In this document: piece after piece, positions 28,913 to 36,477 of the stretch | How the letters are laid out: each line of letters begins with the position of its first letter | Position numbering within the stretch: the stretch's first letter is position 1 | NCBI GenBank assembly: GCA_035651655.1 | Contig: DASRFG010000028.1 | Coordinates: 87,600-151,599 of the forward strand | DNA: 64,000 nt | Source: Terriglobales bacterium | GTDB lineage: Bacteria > Acidobacteriota > Terriglobia > Terriglobales > Acidobacteriaceae | Direction of reading: 5' to 3' | Notes under the pieces: generated by a model | Told to the model about the DNA's origin: nothing | The model's input: the letters and a program-made list of their open reading frames with translations, nothing else | Database searches by the model: none | Translations under genes and position numbers: made by a program

Positions 28913-29821
28913 TTGCGCTACGAGCAGACAATCCGCACCCCGGTGGAATGCCACGGGATTGGCCTGCACAGCGGCGCGCCGGTCACCCTGCGTATCCTGC
29001 CGGCGCCTGCGGGCTCCGGCATCGTCTTCCGCCGGGTTGACCTGGAAGGCTTCACGGTTGAGGCCGTGAGCCGCAACGTGGCCCGGGTGAGCTATGCCAC
29101 CAGTCTCATGAAGAAAGGGGTGCTGATTTCAACCACTGAGCACCTGCTCTCAGCCTTTGTGGGTCTGGGGATAGACAACGCGGTGGTTGAGCTGGATAAC
29201 CTGGAGTTGCCCATCCTGGATGGCAGCGCTTTGCCATTTACCCGGATGGTCGAGAAGGCCGGAATCCGCCGCCAGCGCCGTCCTCGCACCTACCTGCGAA
29301 TACGCCGCAAGCTGGAGTTGAGGGAGGGCGACAAGTTCATTGCGGTTTATCCCGCAGACGAGTACTCGGTGGCCTATACCATCAATTTCCGCCATCCGCT
29401 GGTGGGCCGCGAGCGCTTTGAGGTGGAATTGTCCAACGGGCAGTACCTGCGTGAGATCGCGGCGGCACGTACGTTTGGGTTCCGCGAGGACGAACAGGCT
29501 ATGCGCAACATGGGCCTGATACGCGGCGCTTCGCGGGAGAACTGCATTGCACTTACCCAGGATGGCATTGAAAACCCACCGTTACGCTTCTCCGACGAGT
29601 TTGTCCGCCACAAGGTGCTTGATCTGATCGGAGACTTGGCGCTCCTGGGAAAACAAATTCTGGGTTCCGTAGTGGCCGATCGCGCCGGCCACGCCATGCA
29701 CACCGCACTGGTTTCACGGCTCTTGAAAGACAGTGATTTGTGGGAGGAAACTACCCGCGAAGATGCTGAACCGGTGCACCCCGAGGAGGCCTACGCCCTA
29801 CCGGACTACCGGGCGCAATAG
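28913..29821 (+). CDS. lpxC: UDP-3-O-acyl-N-acetylglucosamine deacetylase
   Basis: This Zn-dependent enzyme carries out the committed step of lipid A synthesis. TTG 28913 gives 302 residues, close to the usual ~305, and begins LRYEQTIRTPVECHGIGLHS; an upstream GTG (28868) would add 15 residues. The Zn ligands are H77 in STTEHLLSA, and H233 and D237 in VRHKVLDLIGD; H260 in RAGHAMHTAL is the family catalytic histidine. The frame extends further upstream without homology. Its presence shows that the organism makes lipopolysaccharide-type lipid A. Confidence 0.93.
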   Translation: MRYEQTIRTPVECHGIGLHSGAPVTLRILPAPAGSGIVFRRVDLEGFTVEAVSRNVARVSYATSLMKKGVLISTTEHLLSAFVGLGIDNAVVELDNLELPILDGSALPFTRMVEKAGIRRQRRPRTYLRIRRKLELREGDKFIAVYPADEYSVAYTINFRHPLVGRERFEVELSNGQYLREIAAARTFGFREDEQAMRNMGLIRGASRENCIALTQDGIENPPLRFSDEFVRHKVLDLIGDLALLGKQILGSVVADRAGHAMHTALVSRLLKDSDLWEETTREDAEPVHPEEAYALPDYRAQ

Positions 29822-29839
29822 TCATCGGGCCACTCCGGC

Positions 29840-30565
29840 TTACCTTTGAGCCCCAGCAATCGCCCGTGGTGTGTAGGTTTTCAGGTTGGTTTTCTCCAGC
29901 TTGTCCAGTAGCCATCGGTCCAGATTCTCCCGCGACGCCGGCGCGGTTCTTATGAACCGAATGCCGGCGCTACCGGAGACATTGGACCAGGCAATCTGTG
30001 CTCTGATTTCGAGTCCGGTTTTGGTCTCTGGTAGCGTGAACCGCACATGAGTGACCCCTTCCTTGGCGAGGGGCACATCACTTTGAATTCCGATGCCACC
30101 CTCACTCAAGTCAAAGGCATGGGTTATGACTTCACGCTGGTCGCCGTAGCAGATTACAACAGGTATTTCCACCGGAACGCGGAAATAGCGGCGCCTCTCC
30201 CGGTACATGAATCCATAGGCGGCGGTCAGACCGCGAAGCGCATTGGCCATAGTGATGGGCTTTTGCAGCACGAAACCAGCCCCCATATTGAAAACCGTCC
30301 GAACGCTGGTGACCCCGTTCAATACCGCAAAAACCACAGAACTTTTGTTGCTCTCGCCCTTGCGCAACTCTCGAAGCACATCAATTCCCCCGTACAAATC
30401 GTCGCAGTCAATCACGATGGCATCGAACTTCTTCTCCGCCAGCGTCTGACTGGCGGAATCGGCGCCCGTGCACACCTCGACCATCATGTTTAACTTCTCG
30501 CAGGCAGGACGCATGACCCGTAAGACGTCCGGATCGCGACTGAGCAGGAGGGATTCAAGCTCCAT
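29840..30565 (-). CDS. REC-PilZ fusion regulator
   Basis: This 241-residue protein uses ATG 30565; an upstream in-frame TTG is less likely. Residues 1-125 form a receiver-like domain with Asp in IVIDCDDLYGG and Lys in FVLQKPITMA, but the acidic pocket is SRDPD rather than the usual DDE, so phosphorylation may be altered. The C-terminal half is a PilZ domain with RRRYFRVPV and DLSEGGIGI, matching the RxxxR and DxSxxG c-di-GMP motifs. It could couple a phospho-signal to cyclic di-GMP. It is convergent with lpxC. Confidence 0.85.
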   Translation of the reverse strand: MELESLLLSRDPDVLRVMRPACEKLNMMVEVCTGADSASQTLAEKKFDAIVIDCDDLYGGIDVLRELRKGESNKSSVVFAVLNGVTSVRTVFNMGAGFVLQKPITMANALRGLTAAYGFMYRERRRYFRVPVEIPVVICYGDQREVITHAFDLSEGGIGIQSDVPLAKEGVTHVRFTLPETKTGLEIRAQIAWSNVSGSAGIRFIRTAPASRENLDRWLLDKLEKTNLKTYTPRAIAGAQR

Positions 30566-30782
30566 GACTCGTAATCCTAGGTGCTGGCACAAGATACTCA
30601 AACGTCACCAAGGTAGCTGCTGATGCTGGGCGGAGGGCCACTCCTATGCGCAAACAGAGTGCAAATTGATGAGGAACGAGTCCGAACCTGGTACTGACCT
30701 TTGGTTTCGCGGTTGATTCATCGGGTTACGCGTACTTGAACACCTCTTGAACTCTGGGCACGAAGTCTGAAAACATTCCCCA

Positions 30783-31286
30783 GTGCGCAAGACGGTTTAT
30801 CTCTCGCTGGGCTCCAACCTGGGAGACCGGGAGTCAAACTTGCAGGCGGCAGTCTCGCGATTACAGGGTCTGGGAAAAGTGGTGGCGGTATCGTCTCTTT
30901 ACGAAACCGAGCCCGTAGATTTAGCAGCTCAGCCCTGGTTTTTGAACTGCGTGGTGGCGCTGGAAACAGAAAAAATGCCCAAACAGTTCATGTCACAGCT
31001 GTTGTCCATCGAGCAATCCATGGGACGAAAACGGCTGCAGCCCAAAGGGCCACGCATCATTGATCTCGACATCCTGCTGTTTGGGAACTCTGTAGTGGAT
31101 ACCAAGGGACTGACCATTCCGCACCCCGCCATGCATGAGCGTCGTTTCGTGCTGGAACCCTTAGCGGAGATCGCTCCCGAACAACGCCATCCGGTATTCA
31201 AGCGGACCATTCGCGAGTTGCGCGATGCGCTGCCCGCCGGGGCACCCGCGGTGCGGAAACTCAATAAAAAATTGGCAGTGAATTAA
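30783..31286 (+). CDS. folK: 2-amino-4-hydroxy-6-hydroxymethyldihydropteridine pyrophosphokinase
   Basis: This 167-residue enzyme of folate synthesis transfers pyrophosphate from ATP to hydroxymethyl-dihydropterin. It starts at GTG 30783 with VYLSLGSNLGDRESNL, the canonical N-terminus. SLYETEPVDLAAQPWFLNCV and PKGPRIIDLDILLFG (metal-binding DLD) are the signature blocks. In some bacteria folK sits before the deoxynucleoside kinase and panB-panC; here it is separated from them by several kilobases. Confidence 0.94.
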   Translation: MRKTVYLSLGSNLGDRESNLQAAVSRLQGLGKVVAVSSLYETEPVDLAAQPWFLNCVVALETEKMPKQFMSQLLSIEQSMGRKRLQPKGPRIIDLDILLFGNSVVDTKGLTIPHPAMHERRFVLEPLAEIAPEQRHPVFKRTIRELRDALPAGAPAVRKLNKKLAVN

Positions 31287-31321
31287 AGGGGCGAAAGGAA
31301 GATGGCTGGGTTCGGCCAGGC

Positions 31322-31978
31322 TCAAGGCACGATGATTCGGCTGGCCTCTTCGGCGGGCGCGATGAGGGCCGAAGTCTTCTCCGGAAATTGCTGGTGTAGC
31401 GAATCGATCAGGGCGCGCGATTTTGCCCGGCCAGAGGTACGTGCGTAAGACATTCTCAACAGGAAGACCAGAGCGCGGAGTACATCGCTATCGCGGAGAA
31501 TGGAACTTCCCATGTGTTTCCTTTCAAGCTCGCGATATTCGCCAAGGGTCTTCTGGATCTCTGCGCTAATCGCTTGCTGCTTCAAGCTGGGAGGCTGGGC
31601 AGGATAGTGCAGCCCCGAACTTACCAATGTGTCGTACCCCTTGGCCATAGCTCCAAGCGCGGCGATTACATCTTGATCATTTAAGCTCCGGTCCGCGCGT
31701 GCGCTTTTCGCAATTGCAAAACTCAAGCCTGCCAGCAAATGCTCATGCTCATACACGAACTGGCTGCTGACTTCGATTTGCGGAAAGAATGATGCCGCGT
31801 CCAAGTTCTCAAGCGCCCGAGGCTTTTCATGCAGACGAGCTTGTTGCAAGTACACGCAATCGCTTGGGCAGTCCAGCGTCACCTCGCGGGCTTCACCGCA
31901 ACACTGGGGACAGATGCGGTCATGCAACGCCGGGCAGAACCGCTTTTCTCTGCGGATTTCACAAATGGCGCAGCTCAC
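31322..31978 (-). CDS. conserved-looking protein with N-terminal Cys-rich (CCG) metal-binding region
   Basis: This 218-residue protein starts at GTG 31978 with GAGAGG upstream. The first ~45 residues hold eight cysteines: MSCAICEIRREKRFC, RICPQCCGEAREV and DCPSDCVYL. They probably form zinc sites. The rest is helical and Leu/Ala-rich with no known catalytic motif (VYEHEHLLAGLSFAIAKSAR; LRALVFLLRMSYARTSG). I cannot name the family. The CCGxxRE...CPxDCxYL pattern looks like a genuine conserved module, because two such clusters are unlikely by chance. It is convergent with folK. Confidence 0.65.
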   Translation of the reverse strand: MSCAICEIRREKRFCPALHDRICPQCCGEAREVTLDCPSDCVYLQQARLHEKPRALENLDAASFFPQIEVSSQFVYEHEHLLAGLSFAIAKSARADRSLNDQDVIAALGAMAKGYDTLVSSGLHYPAQPPSLKQQAISAEIQKTLGEYRELERKHMGSSILRDSDVLRALVFLLRMSYARTSGRAKSRALIDSLHQQFPEKTSALIAPAEEASRIIVP

Positions 31979-32110
31979 TTACGAAATTTCCTCTCCGTTC
32001 CATTATGACACCCTAAGGTTGAGCTGGGTGGGCGGACGGCTCGGGAACCGCTAACCATGCGGCTTTCGGAGCCACGGCAGCGGGAAGGCCTCGTTTTTAG
32101 GGCAGTCTAC

Positions 32111-32144
32111 GCACTATTAGTGCAAAAAACCGCATAAAATGCGG
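32111..32144. promoter_or_regulatory. two adjacent inverted repeats upstream of the HU gene
   Basis: GCACT-ATT-AGTGC (32111-32123) and CCGCAT-AAA-ATGCGG (32130-32144) are perfect short dyads in the 250-bp divergent spacer between the Cys-rich gene and the HU gene. Read on the minus strand, the second dyad is followed by TTTTTT and would form a weak intrinsic terminator or attenuator ahead of the Cys-rich gene. Read on the plus strand they could be operators. Confidence 0.35.
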
Positions 32145-32228
32145 GGAAAACGCTTCTTTTCCACAGCTGCGTTGATATAGCATGGCGCAATCCGCAAACC
32201 ACGGAACAACCCATTTTAAGGAGGATTC

Positions 32229-32522
32229 ATGGCGTCAGGCATGACTAAGACCCAACTCGTCCGCCACTTGGCCGAGAAGCTGGAGACCAACAATAAACAG
32301 GCGGCGGCATTCCTAGAGCATCTCGCCGATACTGCTATTAAAGAGACCAAGAAGGCCGGGATTTTTGTGATCCCCGGGCTGGGCCGCTTGGTAAAAGCCA
32401 ACCGCAAGGCACGCATGGGCCGCAACCCTCAGACCGGCGAGCCAATCAAGATCCCTGCCAAGACGGTGGTAAAGTTCCGTGTCGCCAAGGCGACGAAGGA
32501 CGCCATCGCCCCCAAGAAGTAG
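32229..32522 (+). CDS. HU/IHF-family DNA-binding protein
   Basis: This 97-residue nucleoid protein has a strong ribosome site (AAGGAGG, 6 bp from ATG). The HU core is visible: MTKTQLVRHLAEKLETNN at the start, then FVIPGLGRLVKANRKARMGR leading into the DNA-bending arm GRNPQTGEPIKI with its conserved proline, and the closing KTVVKFRVAKATKDAI. It is likely a homodimer that bends DNA. A strong intrinsic terminator follows 27 bp after the stop, so this is a single-gene, probably highly expressed unit. Confidence 0.9.
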   Translation: MASGMTKTQLVRHLAEKLETNNKQAAAFLEHLADTAIKETKKAGIFVIPGLGRLVKANRKARMGRNPQTGEPIKIPAKTVVKFRVAKATKDAIAPKK

Positions 32523-32549
32523 TTCCGTAATTTTGTTCCCCTGGTAAAA

Positions 32550-32586
32550 AGGCCAGCTGAGTGCAGCTGGCCTTTGTTATTTTTTA
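32550..32586 (+). terminator. intrinsic terminator of the HU gene
   Basis: AGGCCAGCTG (32550-32559) and CAGCTGGCCT (32564-32573) form a perfect 10-bp stem with a 4-nt loop (AGTG), followed by TTGTTATTTTTTAT. It separates the HU gene from the VWA-domain gene. Confidence 0.9.
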
Positions 32587-32642
32587 TACCTGTGTTATCT
32601 ACTTCCATTACTGAAAAGGGAGATCGGCTGAGATCATCAAGC

Positions 32643-33560
32643 ATGGCATGTGCATTAACAAGTGTGATCGCCATAGTTGCGCTTTGTCTGTGCTTCCCAA
32701 GCGCGTTTGCGTCCCAGGGCGGCAGTCAACCTATTTCGTCAGACAAATTTAATGCCCCTGTAACGATACTGATTTCAGTGTGTGACAAGAACGGCAATCC
32801 TATTTCAAGCTTGACCAATCAATCGTTGACGGTCTTTGATGCAGGAAAGCGTGTCACTTCTCGCCTAGAGATACAGCCGGCGAATGATTATCCGCTCCTA
32901 TTCGCATTGGTCCTTGACCTTAGCGGTTCAATCCGTGTCAGGGTTCCGTTTATACAAACGGCTGCGACAAACCTCTTTGATGTTTTAGATTCCGGCGACA
33001 ATAGGGGCTTCTTGGTCGTCTTTAATGACACGGTGATATTCAGCAAGGACTTCGTTTCCAAGGTGGAGCTTTCAGCCGTGTTGCAGAACATTGAGCCACG
33101 GAAGAGGACCGCGCTTTACGAGGCGATATACAAGTCATCTGAACGGCTATCGCAGCTTGCGAAACAGAAATTCCCGAACCGCAGGACACGGCGAATCATA
33201 TTTGTTCTAACAGATGGCGAAGATAATGCGAGCCATCTGGCCCTGGATCAAGCGATAGGCGAAGCGGTGCGCGAAGGTGTAACCATTGTTCCCATTGGAA
33301 TGCTCTCAGGCCCAGGTCTCAAGCTGCCGTTCATCTTGAACAAACTAGCATGGATGACCGGCGGTAAGGCTCTATTCCCCGACTCTCCAGGTGAAGTCGG
33401 TGATCAGGTTTTGAAGGTCATCAAATCAGAGTACTTCTTGACCTTTACTCCGGTTGCCTCAAAGAGAGTTGGCCAGTTTTACCATCTCCGCATCAAGTCG
33501 GCTGATTCAAAACCGGTTCGAATCGCTGCTCCAGAAGCGTATTACACTCCACGAAATTGA
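32643..33560 (+). CDS. secreted VWFA-domain protein (VWFA-related Acidobacterial family)
   Basis: ATG 32643 gives 305 residues with a signal peptide (MACALTSVIAIVALCLCFPS); the longer frame begins inside the HU terminator. A short N-terminal beta domain (VTILISVCDKNGNPISSLTN...LTVFDAGK) precedes a von Willebrand A domain. It has the MIDAS motif DLSGSI, TALYEAIYKSSERL and IFVLTDGEDNASH. The layout matches the VWFA-related domain family frequent in Acidobacteria (TIGR03436 from memory); the role is probably metal-dependent protein binding in the periplasm. Base composition is lower in GC than its neighbours: three 60-base lines counted by hand gave 24, 29 and 34 G+C. Confidence 0.82.
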   Translation: MACALTSVIAIVALCLCFPSAFASQGGSQPISSDKFNAPVTILISVCDKNGNPISSLTNQSLTVFDAGKRVTSRLEIQPANDYPLLFALVLDLSGSIRVRVPFIQTAATNLFDVLDSGDNRGFLVVFNDTVIFSKDFVSKVELSAVLQNIEPRKRTALYEAIYKSSERLSQLAKQKFPNRRTRRIIFVLTDGEDNASHLALDQAIGEAVREGVTIVPIGMLSGPGLKLPFILNKLAWMTGGKALFPDSPGEVGDQVLKVIKSEYFLTFTPVASKRVGQFYHLRIKSADSKPVRIAAPEAYYTPRN

Positions 33561-33577
33561 GCCATCATCAGAGTCTT

Positions 33578-34114
33578 TCAGGCACCAGCGATGGGGCCTT
33601 GGGGGCTGCTCTCGCGAGCACTCGAGCCGGCGTGCAGCAATGCGGGAATCCCAAACATCAGTGCGGTGAAGAACACGTCTCCCGCTAAATCATTGCGGAA
33701 AAACGGCAGTCCAGCGATGTAAGCCAGCTCGAGCCCACCCCATGTACGGGGATACATATTGGGCACCGTAGCCCAGACCGCAAAATTGCTGACCAGGAAA
33801 AATGACACCGCCGCCACCAGCGAGGCGCTAAGGACTCGCAGCGCGTTCGCATTTTTCTTAAGTGCGCCGCCCAAGAAAACCATCGCGGCATACCACACCC
33901 AACTGGCAAGGTGATACGAAGTGAAGGGATAGCTGTAAACAAACCGGGTGAGCAGTACGTCGCCTACCGCCAGCAAAAGAACAGGGATCCACGCCTGTTT
34001 GCGTGGCATTCGCGAGCCGAAAAATAAAAGCGAGGCCGCCACGGGAGTAAATGCAAAAGGATGGGGCGCGAAACGAAACGCGGCCGCGAACAGCACAAAG
34101 ATATATGCCAGCAT
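33578..34114 (-). CDS. DUF6580-like integral membrane protein
   Basis: This 178-residue protein uses ATG 34114 with GAGGTG just upstream. It has about five hydrophobic segments. The N-terminal AAAFRFAPHPFAFTPVAASL pattern and SRMPRKQAWIPVLLLAVGDV resemble the small membrane family DUF6580, which looks like the substrate-binding component of vitamin/ECF-type uptake systems. This is recognition by pattern, not by search. It is convergent with the VWA gene, and the YdjM-like gene lies upstream on the same strand. Confidence 0.55.
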   Translation of the reverse strand: MLAYIFVLFAAAFRFAPHPFAFTPVAASLLFFGSRMPRKQAWIPVLLLAVGDVLLTRFVYSYPFTSYHLASWVWYAAMVFLGGALKKNANALRVLSASLVAAVSFFLVSNFAVWATVPNMYPRTWGGLELAYIAGLPFFRNDLAGDVFFTALMFGIPALLHAGSSARESSPQGPIAGA

Positions 34115-34207
34115 GGTCACCTCGATACGTCACTCACGAACCGTACAAAATTCTGGGCCCTGTGACGCCTTCAGTCAAGTTTAACTCAAAACCTGCTTCC
34201 ATCAGGA

Positions 34208-35254
34208 TCAGTGTCGGGCACTACCAGCGCGTTCTCCGCGCGCGCTCATGCGTTGCTCGACCACATTGAGGTTCTCATCGAGCACCACCACTGCGCTGAG
34301 CGGCGAGCCCTCGCGCTCAGGGAACATGTACCGGAGGTCGTAGAACCGAACCACGTATCCTTTCTGCGGCGGCGCCAGTTCCTCGGTCTCGGTAATGGGG
34401 TAGCGTGCCCAATCAAGATAAACCCGGCCGAGATAGGACTTCTTAGCCGCCAGGGTGACCGCCGTTTCCTGGGGTTTGTAGCGAATGCGGGCGTTGTTGT
34501 CAGGGTCAACGTCAGGGGTCAGGGAATCTACGTGCATGTTCTCGAAAAAATTCTGGGTTTCCACCACTCCCATCCACTTGAAGGGATTGACACTGTAGGG
34601 AAAAGCCGAGAAGCGCACTGGCTCGGCACCTTCGTAGTTCCGCGCCTGCATGGCTGCCATGGCCCGACGATGTTCGTAATCACGCACTGCCCAGGTTCCG
34701 GCCATCGCCAACAATGCAAGAATCGCGGCCAGCCGCCCTCGAGGTTCTTTGCGGCGAACCCCAATCTCGGAGCTGATCAAACTTCCCAACCCAGGCAGAA
34801 CCAGGGCCGCGATCAAAATCAACAGCAGTACCGGCTCGACAATCGAGACGATGTCCCAGGCGTACCATCTGTAGCTGAAAGGCTCGAACGGCCGGACTCC
34901 ATAAGCTGTGGTGTAATCCAGCAAAATATGGCTCAGGCCTGCCAGGCACGAAAACACAAAAAGCAGTCCCCAGCGTGGCCGGGAGCTCGCTGAGTGATCT
35001 CGGCGATGCTTTAACCAGTGGCAAATAAAAACAAAACCAACCACCAGCGCCGCCACCAGCGGGACACCAACAAAAGTATGGGTGATGCCGCGATGGTGAG
35101 CGAATCCAACCGCGGACCCGCGAACATAAGCGACTACATCAATGTCCGAAGCTTCGGCAGCAAGCACCAGAGTTGGTGTCGCCAGCGCGGTCATACGATT
35201 CAGCCCGGCACGACTCATGCAGGCGCCGGTCAGCAGGTGGGTGAGCGGATCCAA
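34208..35254 (-). CDS. YdjM/DUF457-type membrane-bound metal-dependent hydrolase
   Basis: This 348-residue protein opens with MDPLTHLLTGACMSRAGL, then EASDIDVVAYVRG and HHRGITHTFVGVPLVA. These His/Asp clusters mark the YdjM/YbcI family of inner-membrane putative hydrolases. Four or five membrane segments occupy the first ~200 residues. The C-terminal ~140 residues are soluble (WMGVVETQNFFENMHVDSL onwards) and probably periplasmic. The natural substrate is unknown. The lipid kinase gene is just upstream on the same strand (19-bp gap), so the two may be co-transcribed and act on membrane lipids. Confidence 0.75.
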   Translation of the reverse strand: MDPLTHLLTGACMSRAGLNRMTALATPTLVLAAEASDIDVVAYVRGSAVGFAHHRGITHTFVGVPLVAALVVGFVFICHWLKHRRDHSASSRPRWGLLFVFSCLAGLSHILLDYTTAYGVRPFEPFSYRWYAWDIVSIVEPVLLLILIAALVLPGLGSLISSEIGVRRKEPRGRLAAILALLAMAGTWAVRDYEHRRAMAAMQARNYEGAEPVRFSAFPYSVNPFKWMGVVETQNFFENMHVDSLTPDVDPDNNARIRYKPQETAVTLAAKKSYLGRVYLDWARYPITETEELAPPQKGYVVRFYDLRYMFPEREGSPLSAVVVLDENLNVVEQRMSARGERAGSARH

Positions 35255-35273
35255 AGTTCAGAGTGTACAGGTT

Positions 35274-36290
35274 TCAGGATATTGCGTCGCCCACCGGCGG
35301 CGCCGCGCTCACCAGCAATTTATCCTGAAGCCTCTCCATGGCCAGAGATTGCGGGACAAGCAGCGTCAATGCACGAGGAACAACTGTAATCTCCACCGGC
35401 AATTTTCCCAGCAATTCGCCATCGGCTTCAGCATAGATTCTTGCGGTGGCGCCGTTGCCGCTGGTTAGCGGCCGACAGGTCAAACGACTGGTGTGCACCA
35501 GCTCCACACCGGGTACAGGCATGTCGCCGCGGAGCAAAGTCTTGATCAGATAAAGAAGATAGGGCACTCGGCTGGAAGTGCGGAACAATAAGACCTGGAC
35601 GTCGTTTCGATCCAAAGCCGCGCCGGGGGCGAGTTTCCTCAACACGCCGCCGAACTGAGTAATCCGCACTGCCAGCATTTGCGACACGCTCTCCCGGCGC
35701 GTGTTTCCGTATGGATCCGTCAATTCCACCTCAAACCGGCTCAACTCGTGGGTAAACCACAGGTGGAATGCTTCCGCGTAATACGCCTTCATCCCCATTC
35801 GTTGTTTCAGGCGGGAGTGAATGCGATAGAAAAGGTGGGCGTCAACTCCTACTCCGGCAGCCACGATGAAATACCGAGTCTGAGACTCGCTGTCGGTCTT
35901 GTTAAAAGTAACCTTTCCCACGGCTACGCGACGGCGTTCAGCGGTAAGCGCGAGACGAGCTGCCGCAACTGGGTTGCGTGGCACTCCCAAGTCGTGAGCC
36001 AAGGCGTTGGCAGTCCCAAGGGGTATTATGCCCACCGCTGCCTGGCTGTAAACCATTCCCTGGATAACGTCATGAATGGTTCCGTCGCCGCCGCAGGCAA
36101 GTATGGAGTCGCAACCATCCGCGATCATTTGTTGCGCCTGTGCGCCAGCCTCACCCGGACCTTTGCTGGCGGCAATAATGGTTTCTACGCCAGTGTTGTG
36201 CAGCACCCTTGCCGCCGCTTCGATCTGGGCCATGCGGCGGCCGTGCTGGCGTCCCGAGGCCGGGTTGTAGATGAGTGCAGCTTTCTTCAC
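35274..36290 (-). CDS. diacylglycerol/sphingosine-type lipid kinase (YegS/DagK family)
   Basis: This 338-residue enzyme has a DAGK catalytic N-terminus: ALIYNPASGRQHGRR, the ATP-binding ILACGGDGTIHDVIQGM and GIIPLGTANALAHDLGVP (PLGTxNxxA motif). The C-terminal beta-sandwich includes DNDVQVLLFRTS-like sequence (here DRNDVQVLLF) and a closing EADGELLGKLPVEI, as in YegS-type kinases. It should phosphorylate diacylglycerol or a related lipid at the inner membrane face. It diverges from the TPR gene. Confidence 0.87.
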   Translation of the reverse strand: MKKAALIYNPASGRQHGRRMAQIEAAARVLHNTGVETIIAASKGPGEAGAQAQQMIADGCDSILACGGDGTIHDVIQGMVYSQAAVGIIPLGTANALAHDLGVPRNPVAAARLALTAERRRVAVGKVTFNKTDSESQTRYFIVAAGVGVDAHLFYRIHSRLKQRMGMKAYYAEAFHLWFTHELSRFEVELTDPYGNTRRESVSQMLAVRITQFGGVLRKLAPGAALDRNDVQVLLFRTSSRVPYLLYLIKTLLRGDMPVPGVELVHTSRLTCRPLTSGNGATARIYAEADGELLGKLPVEITVVPRALTLLVPQSLAMERLQDKLLVSAAPPVGDAIS

Positions 36291-36477
36291 TGTTTTGTCG
36301 CCTGGAGCAAGGCTTTTGCCAGGGAAAGCTTAGCAGTTCCTGGATGATGCCGCGTTCCACCGCCAAAATAGCTGCATTGTTGGCTTGCGGCGGCCTCAGG
36401 TTTTGACTACTCTATCTCGAACTCTCCATCGGCCCAAGGTCCGACATATCAAATCCAGATTCGGGAGGAAATTGCCG

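Noticed and set aside
32574..32642. N-terminal extension of the VWA protein from TTG 32574
   Set aside because: The start lies inside the HU terminator hairpin; ATG 32643 gives a proper signal peptide.
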